From Halostagnicola sp. A-GB9-2 (lineage in GTDB: Archaea; Halobacteriota; Halobacteria; Halobacteriales; Natrialbaceae), in the NCBI RefSeq assembly GCF_030068615.1, contig NZ_JASJOC010000007.1:62001-126000 (forward strand): a stretch of DNA of 64,000 nucleotides, in the 5' to 3' direction. The notes below the pieces were generated by a model. That model was not told the origin of the DNA. It did no database searches and saw only the letters and a list, made by a program, of their open reading frames with translations. Within the stretch, counting starts at the first letter, position 1, and each line of letters begins with the position of its first letter. Positions 26,767 through 35,443 of this stretch are shown piece after piece. Made by a program: the position numbers and the translations under genes.

Positions 26767-27286
26767 ATGATACCGGATGTCCCACTCAGTACGGTCGGTC
26801 GAGCGTTCGAAATAATCGAATATATTCGTAACCAGGATGGCGCAACCGTCGCGGAGATAACTAGTGCACTCGAGTTACCAAAAAGCACGGTGCACGATTA
26901 CGTACGGTACACTCGCTCAACTCGGGTATCTGACCAACGACAACGGAACGTACGACCTGAGTCTCCGATTTCTCACTCCCGGCCGGTACGTCCAGAAAGA
27001 TATCGCGTTTGCTGCCGTCGTTCGGCCGTATCTCGAGGATCTCGCATCGAAGACCGGCGAAATCGTCTGGTACATTGTCGAAGAGGATGGGAAGGCGGTG
27101 TACGTTCAAAAAGCGACCGGAAACGACGCCCTCCAGCCATATGCCTCGATCGGGACCCGGTGTGACCTTCACAGTATCGCAGGCGGAAAAGCAATTCTCG
27201 CCGCACTTCCCGACGATAACGTCGACAAGATCGTCGAGGAGCACGGACTCGAGCAACGAACTGATCACACGATCACGAGCGCGAGC
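26767..27286 (+). pseudogene. IclR-family regulator, frameshifted and truncated
   Basis: Starts as a normal IclR protein: LSTVGRAFEIIEYIRNQDGA, then AEITSALELPKSTVHDYVR. One extra base near 26905-26908 then shifts the frame. Removing it restores DYVRTLAQLGYLTNDNGTYDLSLRFL and the effector domain through HSIAGGKAILAALPDDNVDK to RTDHTIT, all in the frame of 26909 onward. Just after DHTIT, where the family continues with about 70 more residues, the similarity stops and the sequence becomes the tail of a universal stress protein. So the gene has two lesions: a +1 frameshift and loss of its 3' end. Confidence 0.75.
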
Positions 27287-27531
27287 GAAAAGAAGAAATC
27301 GCTCAACACGTCGCAACCGAAGCCGGGGAAAACGTTTCCCGCGACCACGAGGCCCACGGACGCCACGGTAATCCGGCCGAAGAGATAATCGAGTTTGCGA
27401 ACGAAACCGATGCCCACTATATCGTTATTGGCGGCCGAAAACGATCGCCTGTCGGGAAAGCGCTGTTCGGCAGCGTCACCCAGTCGGTGCTCCTCGATGC
27501 AACCCAACCCGTCGTCGCGGCGATGCAGTAA
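27287..27531 (+). pseudogene. C-terminal half of a UspA universal stress protein
   Basis: In the frame ending at the TAA 27529-27531 the translation runs KEEIAQHVATEAGEN, then GNPAEEIIEFANETDAHYIV, IGGRKRSPVGKALFGSVTQS and VLLDATQPVVAAMQ. This is the ATP-binding C-terminal half of UspA (GRKRSP-GKALFGS pattern) and closely matches the intact gene at 36257-36676. The N-terminal half and start are missing. The fragment is fused, out of frame, to the broken IclR gene, which marks a deletion joint between two formerly separate genes. Confidence 0.75.
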
Positions 27532-28352
27532 CTGATAGGGATTATCGTAGCCAGCCGGATGGTTCGCCTCGCAGGGGTGGACACTGTGTTTCGATCCCCC
27601 GAACAGGCAATCTCTGAACTCCAACGATAATCCCTATGAGTCTCAGGGATCGATTTCGACGCCGGTGCAACAAATCTCGACACTAGTATTCAGTCGTTCA
27701 GTCCTCCTCGAAGGATCTCACGATTCACTCGAGTCCACCGATTCGAGTAGCGAACGAATCGTAATCGCACACGTCACCGTAGCTGGTAAAGTAGATTAGA
27801 ATTGAGTTCCCATTCTTTGCTTCCCTACCACGTGTGGTGAGAATACCGCTCAGATCTTCAGAACGCAATAGTTCGAAAAGTCACAATTTTTCTACAATAG
27901 GACCCATATTAGTATGTTATCTTTAACATTCATAGATTTAGCAGACGTGTATAGATATCTAGCACATCTTTAGCCATATATACCATATTCGGTTCGTTCA
28001 TAATCGACTCCAATTTGACGTGCAAAAAGACACCTCAGGAATACCGGATCGAAAAGCCGTGTATCCACCCGTATATCCATGCCTCTCGTTCTGTGAGAGT
28101 CCAATGGAGAGTCAACAGAGTAACAGTCGGTGAAGATGTTCCGGTAAGAAAGACGATTTTGAGAGCATCTGTATCGAGATAATATGAGTAGATGATTTTG
28201 ATTTCTCTTCCTCATTCGAGGACAAATGATGGGCCAGTAATACCGTTCCCGGAGAGTCCATCAGAGTAGCACCCGAACCGCTCCGCACGCAAGCGATACG
28301 CTACGAGAAGTCGTTTACCGTCGGGATAGCGGTTGCAGAGACCGGAATCGGC
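27532..28352. other. Intergenic region with a 14-bp inverted repeat
   Basis: No gene recognised in about 820 bp. Immediately after the UspA remnant a perfect 14-bp inverted pair frames a 103-bp unit (see separate entry). The rest is AT-rich with only short frames of no recognisable family, such as minus-strand 27970-28215. Confidence 0.45.
27535..27637. repeat. 103-bp unit bounded by perfect 14-bp inverted repeats
   Basis: ATAGGGATTATCGT at 27535-27548 is repeated in inverted orientation as ACGATAATCCCTAT at 27624-27637. The 75-bp interior has no coding frame. It could be a MITE-like remnant or a structured transcript end. I cannot see a target-site duplication that settles the matter. Confidence 0.45.
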
Positions 28353-29255
28353 TCATTGGGCAGGGTTTTCGACATCGGGTGGACTCTCCCATTCCGAGCC
28401 GTCGTCCTGTGGCTCGTAGTCCAGAACCTCCTTTGCGTGTTCAACGTCGAACCAGCTTCCCGCATTATCGCTGACCGCGTAGAACGTATCGTAGGTCACC
28501 GTCTCGTTCTTGAGACAGCATTCGATCAGATGGGCAAAGTCGCGCTGGGAGGTCCAGGTACATTTCAACCGTTTTACCATCTCTTCGTACTCGTCGCTAC
28601 CGCGCTCCCAGGATCCCGCCTGTGACGGATCCCAGGCACCGTCCTCGGGGTCGACTCCGTCTTCGGTTCCCCGTTGTACGCCCCGCTCGGCGTCGCCGTA
28701 GGGGTGATCGTACGGATCGGGGCGCACGCTCGAGATCCGAATAGAGAAAAACTGCGACGGAGGAGAATCGTTTCTCGCGTGAACGCGGCCGATGTGCTCC
28801 CCGAACATCTTCGTCGCCCCGTAGTAGCCATCCGGTTTCGGGAGCGACTCGTGGTCGAGCAAGAGGGGATGATCCGCCTCGTACAGTTCGGGTGAGTTGT
28901 CGTCCTCGTACAGCCCCATCACTCGCTGTGAGGAGGCGAAGATTACCTTCTCCACACCGGCATCCTCGGCCGCTTTGATGACGTTGTAGGTACCGACGAC
29001 GTTCGGTTCGATGACTCCTTCAAACGATGCGCCGGCATCGGACTGCGCCGCGAGATGGATTACTGCGTCTTGGCCGTCGAAAGCGGGTCGTATCTCGTCG
29101 TACTCGCTGACGTCTGCAACGTGCGTCTCGTACTCGGGGTGATCGTTCAGGTCGAGAAGGGTAAATTCGTACTGGTCTTTCTCGAACAGGTGTTTCCGCA
29201 AGGCCTGTCCGGCTTCGCCGTGCGGACCCGTGATTAGAACGTTCTGTTTGGCCAT
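28353..29255 (-). CDS. NAD-dependent epimerase/dehydratase family protein, uronate dehydrogenase-like
   Basis: A 300-residue extended SDR. The cofactor loop is TGPHGEAG (9-16), a slightly unusual form of TGxxGxxG. It then has VIHLAAQSDAG (65-75), a Ser region in IFASSQRVMG, and the catalytic pair Tyr/Lys in GYYGATKMFGE. The size and pattern resemble uronate dehydrogenases and the related NAD-dependent hexose dehydrogenases of haloarchaea, but the substrate cannot be fixed by eye. It precedes (on the same strand, downstream of) the IclR, RraA and glycerate-kinase genes, so oxidation of a uronic or related sugar acid is a plausible role. A minus-strand TATA-like box (ATCTATAAG, about 29282-29291) supports the leaderless start at 29255. 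Confidence 0.75.
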   Translation of the reverse strand: MAKQNVLITGPHGEAGQALRKHLFEKDQYEFTLLDLNDHPEYETHVADVSEYDEIRPAFDGQDAVIHLAAQSDAGASFEGVIEPNVVGTYNVIKAAEDAGVEKVIFASSQRVMGLYEDDNSPELYEADHPLLLDHESLPKPDGYYGATKMFGEHIGRVHARNDSPPSQFFSIRISSVRPDPYDHPYGDAERGVQRGTEDGVDPEDGAWDPSQAGSWERGSDEYEEMVKRLKCTWTSQRDFAHLIECCLKNETVTYDTFYAVSDNAGSWFDVEHAKEVLDYEPQDDGSEWESPPDVENPAQ

Positions 29256-29654
29256 TTACGAACACGAGTACATCTGGGCCGCACTTATAGATTGTGTATT
29301 CGGGACTCTCCGGCCAGTAGGGGATTTCTGTGTTCGAAATCCGTCGCTCGTTTCGCCAGCATTCGTTTCACGATCGCTGAACCGATAGTCGGTTCGCTCG
29401 CCCGTCTCGGCCCGAAATTCTGGAAGAAAACGGGCGCATGTGGACGACGTGCGGACGACGCTAGTTTTTCGATATTATTGAAATACCCGCGAACTCGGCC
29501 AGTTGCATTACAATCTTATGGTTGTAAATATCCTCGAAGAGGACGGTTACCCGAACTGGAACGATACTGCCGATCGAAGCGGAATCGACCGCCGTCGGCT
29601 GGAACACCCGAAGCGGCATTTACGAGCAAATCGGGCACCGGGAGCACAACGGCC
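29256..29654. other. Intergenic region with a palindromic operator-like site
   Basis: Holds the promoter of the epimerase-family gene and a near-palindrome at 29468-29482. A small plus-strand frame (29519 onward, MVVNILEEDGYPNWNDTADR) looks vaguely coding but soon runs into the regulator gene on the other strand and is not recognised. Confidence 0.4.
29468..29482. promoter_or_regulatory. Candidate IclR operator, copy 1
   Basis: TTCGATATTATTGAA, a 15-bp near-palindrome. The same pattern occurs before the adjacent IclR gene (30474-30488) and once inside it (29794-29808). Confidence 0.45.
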
Positions 29655-30431
29655 TCAGCTAAACTGGCGGATTTTGAGTTCGATGATGTTCTTCTTATCC
29701 AGTAGTTCCGGGGCGAGCTCCGACTCGATTCGCTCGGTTCCCATCCGGCTACGCGGACCGCTGATACTGATTGCGCCTATTACTCCATCGGGTTTCGATA
29801 CTATTGAAGTGCCGACGGCACAGACGCCGCGAAAGTGTTCACCCCGATTTACCGAGTAACCCCGTTCCCGTATTTGAGCCAACTCTTCGCGCAGGGAATC
29901 ACTAGCAGTGATGGTGTTATCCGTTTGCTGTGGAAGCCCGTGCTTTTCGATCACCGCCTGTACCTCATCCGGCGAGAACTGGGCGAGGATCGCCTTTCCC
30001 GTCGCGGTTGAGTGCATGTACAGGTGCTGACCCAACGGGGCGTTGTCGTCTATCGATTCTGGACTCTCCGATTTGTACAATTGGACCGAGTGTCCGTCCT
30101 CCGCAACGGTGAGGTTCGCGTGTTCGCCCGATATCTCGCGAAGGTCGTCGATTTCCGGCTTCGTCGCCTGGTAGAGCACCATCTGATCTCGCATCTCGCC
30201 ACCCGACTCGAGGAATCGGAACGTACAGCGGTATTCGCCGTCCTCTTTGAGGACGTACCCCGTTTCGACGAGCGTACCCAGATGAATGTGGGCCGTACTC
30301 ACCGGTATATCGAGCGCGTCGGCGATCTCGGAAAGCGTCGCCGTGTCGGTGTTCTGGAGGTATTCGACAATGGTAAAAGACTGAGAAACGCTCTTCAGCC
30401 GCCGAGTGTCCGATTTTCCGCTGTCAGTCAT
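29655..30431 (-). CDS. IclR-family transcriptional regulator
   Basis: A 258-residue IclR protein, of a different subgroup from the two pentose-island copies. It has an HTH with LSEIADALDIPVSTAHIHLGTL (core), an effector domain with MHSTATGKAILAQFSPDE and RERGYSVNRGEHFRGVCAVG, and an ending with IGAISISGPRSRM. It sits between the epimerase-family gene and the RraA/glycerate-kinase genes, all on the minus strand, and is the natural candidate to control this organic-acid module. A near-palindrome just upstream of its promoter (30474-30488) suggests autoregulation. The inducer is unknown. Confidence 0.9.
   Translation of the reverse strand: MTDSGKSDTRRLKSVSQSFTIVEYLQNTDTATLSEIADALDIPVSTAHIHLGTLVETGYVLKEDGEYRCTFRFLESGGEMRDQMVLYQATKPEIDDLREISGEHANLTVAEDGHSVQLYKSESPESIDDNAPLGQHLYMHSTATGKAILAQFSPDEVQAVIEKHGLPQQTDNTITASDSLREELAQIRERGYSVNRGEHFRGVCAVGTSIVSKPDGVIGAISISGPRSRMGTERIESELAPELLDKKNIIELKIRQFS
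29794..29808. promoter_or_regulatory. Candidate IclR operator, intragenic copy
   Basis: TTCGATACTATTGAA inside the IclR coding region, differing at one central base from the flanking copies. It could be coincidence of coding sequence. Confidence 0.25.
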
Positions 30432-30473
30432 GATAGTATCTTCTTGTGGGCCATCTTAAGCCCTGTGAAAGAA

Positions 30474-30488
30474 TTCGATAATATTGAA
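30474..30488. promoter_or_regulatory. Candidate IclR operator, copy 2
   Basis: TTCGATAATATTGAA, 43-57 bp upstream of the IclR start codon and just upstream of a minus-strand TATA-like CTTAAGATGG. The position suits an activator or autoregulator. Confidence 0.45.
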
Positions 30489-30620
30489 ACAGAGAGAGAG
30501 AAGCCGCGAAGTCACCGCAAAACCAGTGCGAAAGGACAGGACGATAGTACGGACCCCCCTGTAACTGACCGGAGCACTATCGAAATCGGCTGTTCGACGC
30601 CGCTGACCGAAAACGACGCG

Positions 30621-31310
30621 TTACTGGATCGAATCTTCAGGACCGACGACGTTCAGGTTCTCGAATAACTCGTCGTAGCCGTTTCGTTCGTAGAGGTACG
30701 TGCCGTCCTGAATATCCTCGCGAACCGTCTCTTCTGACTCGAGTTTTTCCTCAGATCGCTCGAGGACTTCTTCTGCGCCGTCGGACGGAACGACGGCCAG
30801 ACCGTCATCGTCGCCGACCACGATATCGCCCGGGTTGACGGTAACGCCGCCACAGGAAATCGGGACGTTGATCGAACCGGGGTCTTGCTTGAGCGGCCCT
30901 TTCGGGTGAACGCCGCGGCCGTAGACGGGGAATCCCATCTCGGCGATTTCGTTTTTGTCCCGATAGCTTCCGTCGATGACCAGACCGGCGAGATCGTTAG
31001 CCTGACACGACGTGCACATGAGTTCACCGAGATGGCCCGTCTCGGTGAACCCATCACAATCGATGACGAGAACGTCGCCGGGTTCGGCCATCGTAATCGC
31101 TTTGTGGATAATCAGGTTATCACCCGGAGCGGCTTTCACCGTGATAGCGGTTCCAGCCATGTCGATATCGCTCCGGCAGGGGTTAATGCCGGAGTCCATT
31201 GTAAGTCCGATGTTCCCTGTAACGTCCGAAACTATCGTACTCGGAACCGTTTCGAAGGCTGAAACAATAGATGAATCTGGACGCTCTACGTCGTGCTCGA
31301 TCGTGTGCAT
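30621..31310 (-). CDS. RraA-like protein (HMG/CHA aldolase family)
   Basis: A 229-residue protein of the RraA/4-hydroxy-4-methyl-2-oxoglutarate aldolase family. Recognisable parts are STIVSDVTGNIG near the N-terminus, GTAITVKAAPGDNLIIHKA (53-71), GDVLVIDCDG, the active-site block GELMCTSCQANDLAGLVIDG and the metal-associated DKNEI, then GVTVNPGDIVVGDDDG. The last block is typical. Family enzymes cleave 2-oxo acids by aldol or decarboxylation reactions with a divalent metal. An aldolase or oxaloacetate-decarboxylase-like step in sugar-acid breakdown is likely. The glycerate 2-kinase gene lies upstream on the same strand with an 87-bp gap. Confidence 0.82.
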   Translation of the reverse strand: MHTIEHDVERPDSSIVSAFETVPSTIVSDVTGNIGLTMDSGINPCRSDIDMAGTAITVKAAPGDNLIIHKAITMAEPGDVLVIDCDGFTETGHLGELMCTSCQANDLAGLVIDGSYRDKNEIAEMGFPVYGRGVHPKGPLKQDPGSINVPISCGGVTVNPGDIVVGDDDGLAVVPSDGAEEVLERSEEKLESEETVREDIQDGTYLYERNGYDELFENLNVVGPEDSIQ

Positions 31311-31397
31311 GGGAGAACGAAGACCTGTGGATTACGTTAATCTACCGATTTCTGAAGATCGCACACGCGTGCTGAGCGCTGTAGAAACGGACTCGAG

Positions 31398-32738
31398 TCA
31401 CTCGCTCGATTCTGCCGTTTCCGGAACGAGCACGACGCGGAGGTCATTGACGTTCGTCCCCGTGTGGCCCGTGATGATCAGCGCGTCGCGTTCCTTGAGG
31501 TAGGTGTAGGCGTCGTTATCCAAAAGGAAAGCGCGTGCAGTAGGTTTGCTCTCGATCGTCTCGTTCGAAACGAGCGCGCCGGCGGCATCGGTCGGCCCGT
31601 CGATCCCATCGGTATCGACTGCGCCCAGAACCACATCGTCGGGCAACTCGAGGCCGGCACTCAAGGCGAACTCCTGATTCGGGCCGCCGATACCGTCCCC
31701 GGTAATCGTCACCGTCGTTTCGCCGCCGGAGATGATTGCGGCCGGGGGGGACACCGGGTTTCCGGTGCGTCGGATCTCTTCGGCGATGCCGACGTGCGTT
31801 TTGGCCGCCGCCTGCGTCTCGCCTCGAACTGACGACGAGAGGATCATCACGGTCAACCCTTCGCGTTCACAGACGTCGGCTGCAGCCGAGAGCGCGGTGA
31901 AGTTATCCGCGAGAACGGAGACTTCGACCGTTTCGAACGCAGGGTCGTCATCGTTCGGCGTCTCGGCCGCGTCGCCGTTCTCGCCCGATCGCAAGCGATC
32001 TGTGACCGAATTCGGGACATCGACATCGTACTCCTCGAGAACGGCGCGAGCCGTTGCATACGTGGTCGAATCCGGGGACAAGGGGCCGCTCGCAACCACG
32101 GACGGATCGCCCGACGTCACATCGCTAAAGACGAGCCCTACCGTCGTCGCAGGTGCGAGTTCGCGCGCCAGCTGTCCACCCTTCAACGAGGACACGTGCT
32201 TTCTAACCGCGTTGATCTTCGCGATTGGCGCGCCGCTACGAAGGAGTTCGTCCGTCAGTTGTTGGAGGTCCGAGAGCGCCACGCCGTCGACGGGCGCAGC
32301 GAGGAGAGCGCTTCCACCCCCAGTGACGGGGACGACCGCGAGCGTGTCCTCATCGCAGTCACGAGCGTGCTCGAGGAGGCGGCGCGTGCCCTCGATGTTC
32401 GTCTCTGTCGGCGACGGATGATTTCCCTCGACCATTTCGACGGGGCCAGCGGGTGCTGGATCGTCGGTGACCACAATTCCGCCAGACAAGTGGGATCCGA
32501 GGATGTCTTCGAGCGCGCTCGCAACCCGACCAGCGGCGTTCCCGCCGCCGAGGACGCGGATATCGTCGTAGGCCGAGAGATCGAACTGTTGGGGTCCGAT
32601 TCGGAGTCTGCTGTTTTCGAGAGCGAGTGAGTCGGCCAACACCGTCCTGGGGTGAGCAGCGGTGATTCCGGCCTCGAGTGCCTCGAGGACTAGCTCGTGC
32701 GTGGGCGTGCCGACCTGGATACGGTCGCGTTCGATCAT
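31398..32738 (-). CDS. Glycerate 2-kinase (GckA/MOFRL family)
   Basis: A 446-residue protein of the class II glycerate kinase (GckA/TtuD, MOFRL) family that phosphorylates D-glycerate to 2-phosphoglycerate. It has an N-terminal domain with RVLGGGNAAGR, GNHPSPTETN, VTGGGSALLAAP (where the glycine-rich turn binds ATP), INAVRKHVSSLKGGQLA and FSDVTSGDPSVVASGPLSPD. The C-terminal MOFRL domain has ISGGETTVTITGDGIGGPNQEFALS and AGALVSNETI. The minus-strand TATA-like GCTTTATGC (32763-32771) supports the leaderless ATG at 32738. It feeds glycerate from sugar-acid breakdown into lower glycolysis, fitting the RraA-like and hydroxypyruvate-isomerase-like neighbours. Confidence 0.92.
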   Translation of the reverse strand: MIERDRIQVGTPTHELVLEALEAGITAAHPRTVLADSLALENSRLRIGPQQFDLSAYDDIRVLGGGNAAGRVASALEDILGSHLSGGIVVTDDPAPAGPVEMVEGNHPSPTETNIEGTRRLLEHARDCDEDTLAVVPVTGGGSALLAAPVDGVALSDLQQLTDELLRSGAPIAKINAVRKHVSSLKGGQLARELAPATTVGLVFSDVTSGDPSVVASGPLSPDSTTYATARAVLEEYDVDVPNSVTDRLRSGENGDAAETPNDDDPAFETVEVSVLADNFTALSAAADVCEREGLTVMILSSSVRGETQAAAKTHVGIAEEIRRTGNPVSPPAAIISGGETTVTITGDGIGGPNQEFALSAGLELPDDVVLGAVDTDGIDGPTDAAGALVSNETIESKPTARAFLLDNDAYTYLKERDALIITGHTGTNVNDLRVVLVPETAESSE

Positions 32739-32964
32739 GGTACATGGTGGTTCGTGTCACTGCATAAAGCCTTCTTTCACACCATCGTTTGTGGTTTGAA
32801 TTTGCAACGGGGGTTTGGAATGGCTGTTTGTAATGGCGGGAGAAAGAGAGTGCAGATCGATCGCACTGTCGCCCACAGGTGAACATTGGGACAGTGTTCA
32901 GCGATACGTCAAAATTCGACGATACGTCACAAAGATTGACTCGAGAGAGCCGAGCCGCTACGGC

Positions 32965-33978
32965 TTACCCTTCGATGCCGAGGTCGTCGACGAGTTCTTC
33001 GTAGTAGTCGTATTGTTCGTCGAGGAACTCCTGGAACTCCTCGGGACCGCGTCGTGCTTGTGTGAAGTGATTGTCCTCTAAGAACGACGAGAATTCGTCC
33101 GAGTCGTAGACGGACTCGTAGACATCCGCGATATCGTCACGAACGTCGTCTGCGAGATCCGCCGGTGCGAAGTGGCCGAGCCACGAACCGATCTCGATGT
33201 CGATACCTTCGGCCATCATCGTCGGCGTGTCGGGGAGCGCGTCGAGTTCCTCGTCGTACATCACGCCGAGTCCATTCAGGTCGCCGTCAACAACGTGTGA
33301 ATGGACTTCCGCAGCGCCGACGACGGTACAATCCACTTCGCCGTTGACGACCGCCGTGATCGCCGGGTCCGCACCATCGTAGGAGACGTAATCGACTTCG
33401 ATCCCTGCTTCATCGGCGAATCCGGCTCCAGCCAGATGCCACGACGAGCCGGTTCCCGAGTGCGACATATCCAGGTCGCCCGGGTTGTCTTCCGCGTAAT
33501 CGACGAACTCGCCCACCGTCGAATAATTGTCGTCTTCGTGGACGACGAGCGCCGCTGGCATATCGGCGTACTGCATGATCGGCGTGATATCGTCCGGATT
33601 CAGATCGTCCTGTCCGAGGTGATCAAACAGGGTGATTTCTGGGGCTGCAACGCCGAGCGTATGCCCGTCAGGTTCCGCGTTCGCGACTTCGTTCATTCCG
33701 ACGGAACCGGATCCACCTTCCTGATTTGCGACGTTCCAGGACACGTCCGTGAACTCCTCTGCGGCATCGGCGACCGCCCTACTCGTCGTATCAGCGCCAC
33801 CGCCGGACGCCCACGGGACGACGATTTCGATCTGTCGCGATGGCCACTCCCCATCGGTCTGCAGTTCATCGAGACATCCCGCAGTCATTGCAAGACCCGC
33901 CCCACCGACGGCCTTGAGAGCATTGCGACGAGTTACGACACGCTTCCCACTGGTTTCACTACTGTGAATGTCTGGCAT
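32965..33978 (-). CDS. Tripartite tricarboxylate transporter substrate-binding protein (TctC)
   Basis: A 337-residue binding protein of the TTT (Tct/Bug) family. A Tat motif VTRRNALKAVGG (Arg17, Arg18) and lipobox MTAGC (Cys35) place it on the outer face as a lipoprotein. The mature protein begins with the family block RQIEIVVPWASGGGADTTSR and contains NQEGGSGSVGMNEVANAEPDGHTLG, both typical of Bug proteins. It delivers an organic acid to the TctB/TctA membrane pair, encoded 3.3 kb away on the other strand (37244-39198). Separation of tctC from tctBA by dehydrogenase and UspA genes is unusual but not unique. The ligand is unknown; carboxylates are expected. Confidence 0.92.
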   Translation of the reverse strand: MPDIHSSETSGKRVVTRRNALKAVGGAGLAMTAGCLDELQTDGEWPSRQIEIVVPWASGGGADTTSRAVADAAEEFTDVSWNVANQEGGSGSVGMNEVANAEPDGHTLGVAAPEITLFDHLGQDDLNPDDITPIMQYADMPAALVVHEDDNYSTVGEFVDYAEDNPGDLDMSHSGTGSSWHLAGAGFADEAGIEVDYVSYDGADPAITAVVNGEVDCTVVGAAEVHSHVVDGDLNGLGVMYDEELDALPDTPTMMAEGIDIEIGSWLGHFAPADLADDVRDDIADVYESVYDSDEFSSFLEDNHFTQARRGPEEFQEFLDEQYDYYEELVDDLGIEG

Positions 33979-34238
33979 TCTACCGGTAAGTTATGATCTA
34001 TAATTTTAAACCTTTCGAATGGGTGCCCGGAACAGGTGTGCTAATTGAAAATAGCCGACACGTCGAGCGGAGCAAGCTCGCTTCGAGACGCGGTGTACCG
34101 GCGGGTTTCGATAATTGCTTGAATAGTGTCGATAGACCCTAACCTATTGGATGCGAATCCAATCCGAACTGAGTGCGTCTGCGTGGAACTTCTACTTCGA
34201 TCCACAACTTTATACAGAGGCATCGATGAGAACCCGGT

Positions 34239-35282
34239 ATGCGCGGTTTAGCTAAAACCAGTCGCGACGCTGGAGGGATGGAACTCGTCGATATCAAACG
34301 GCCCGCCCCGGCGTCAGACGAAGTACTGATCGAAATCGAATACGCTGGCCTCTGCGGAAGCGATGCGGGGATCTACAAGTTCAAACCAGCATTCGAACGA
34401 ATGGAGTTACCTACCGTTATCGGGCACGAATACACCGGCCGCGTGATCGAGGTCGGAAACGCAGTGACGAACTTCGCGACGGGTGACCGCGTCGTCGAAC
34501 GACCGATCCGAGGTTGTGGCGAGTGTTACCAGTGTAAAATGGGCGAAGAGAACGTCTGCCAGGACACGGAGATTACCGGCGTCGATCACGACGGCGCGTA
34601 CGCGGGCTACATCGCCGTTCCCGAATCCGTCGTCCAACACGTTCCCGATACCGTCGAGCCTCGACACGCAGCGCTCGTCGAACCGACTGCGATCTGTGCA
34701 CGAGCGGTGATCGGTAACTCTCGAGTCAGCGCTGGCGACCGCGTTTTGGTAGCCGGTCCTGGTCCGATGGGATTGCTTACCGCACAGATTGCAGACGCTC
34801 AGGGAGGCGACGTGGTCGTTGCCGGGATCGGCCAAGACACCGAGTACCGACTTCCGCTCGCCGAGGAACTCGGATTCCCGACGATCAACGTCGAAGCAGA
34901 CGACCTCGATGCAGAACGCGAAGCGCGGACAGCGGGGGTTGGCTACGACGTCGTCTTCGACACGACCGGTCATCCGTCCGGTCTCACGATGGCAGTTGAC
35001 GAGGTTCGAAAAGGTGGACAGATCGTGCTCATCGGCCAGACCGGTGAAACGACGATGGCGTACACCCCGCTCGTCCGATCGGAAATTGATCTGCAGTGTT
35101 CCTACGGTGCGACATACGAAGACTTCGAACACGCACTCCGACTGATCGGGTCCGGAGACGTAGATCACGAAACCTTCCTCGATGACCGATTTAGTTTGCT
35201 CGAATCAGAAGCCGCGTTCACCGCGTTCCTCGAGGGCGAGACCTGCAAACCCGTCTTCGATGTCTCCGTCCTTCGGGAGTAA
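34239..35282 (+). CDS. Zinc-dependent alcohol/polyol dehydrogenase (MDR family)
   Basis: A 347-residue medium-chain dehydrogenase. The catalytic-zinc site starts at GLCGSDAGIY (Cys38) with GHEYTGRVIEVG (His/Glu), and the structural-zinc cysteines appear in CGECYQCKMGEENVC. The cofactor site is VLVAGPGPMGLLTAQIA. This is the threonine/sorbitol/galactitol dehydrogenase-like group, so a secondary hydroxyl of a polyol or hydroxy acid is the likely target. A TATA-like CTTTATAC (34208-34215) supports the leaderless start at 34239. The gene lies divergent from tctC, and its substrate may be what the TTT system imports. Confidence 0.88.
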   Translation: MRGLAKTSRDAGGMELVDIKRPAPASDEVLIEIEYAGLCGSDAGIYKFKPAFERMELPTVIGHEYTGRVIEVGNAVTNFATGDRVVERPIRGCGECYQCKMGEENVCQDTEITGVDHDGAYAGYIAVPESVVQHVPDTVEPRHAALVEPTAICARAVIGNSRVSAGDRVLVAGPGPMGLLTAQIADAQGGDVVVAGIGQDTEYRLPLAEELGFPTINVEADDLDAEREARTAGVGYDVVFDTTGHPSGLTMAVDEVRKGGQIVLIGQTGETTMAYTPLVRSEIDLQCSYGATYEDFEHALRLIGSGDVDHETFLDDRFSLLESEAAFTAFLEGETCKPVFDVSVLRE

Positions 35283-35443
35283 CTCGATTTCCAGCCCGAT
35301 ATTCGGTACTGCTTTTCGAACGGAATCTGAATGGAAGCCAAGCTGAGTGGACAAAACGGGAAATGAAACGAGACCTGTGTAGAGGTTCCGAAACAGACCG
35401 ACCGGTATGATTGAATCAGCGGAGTGGTGCAGTCTCGTGGCAG

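Noticed and set aside
26225-26770. 181-codon plus-strand frame before the broken IclR gene
   Set aside because: Translation is rich in Arg, Ser and Cys, unlike the acidic haloarchaeal proteins around it, and shows no motif.
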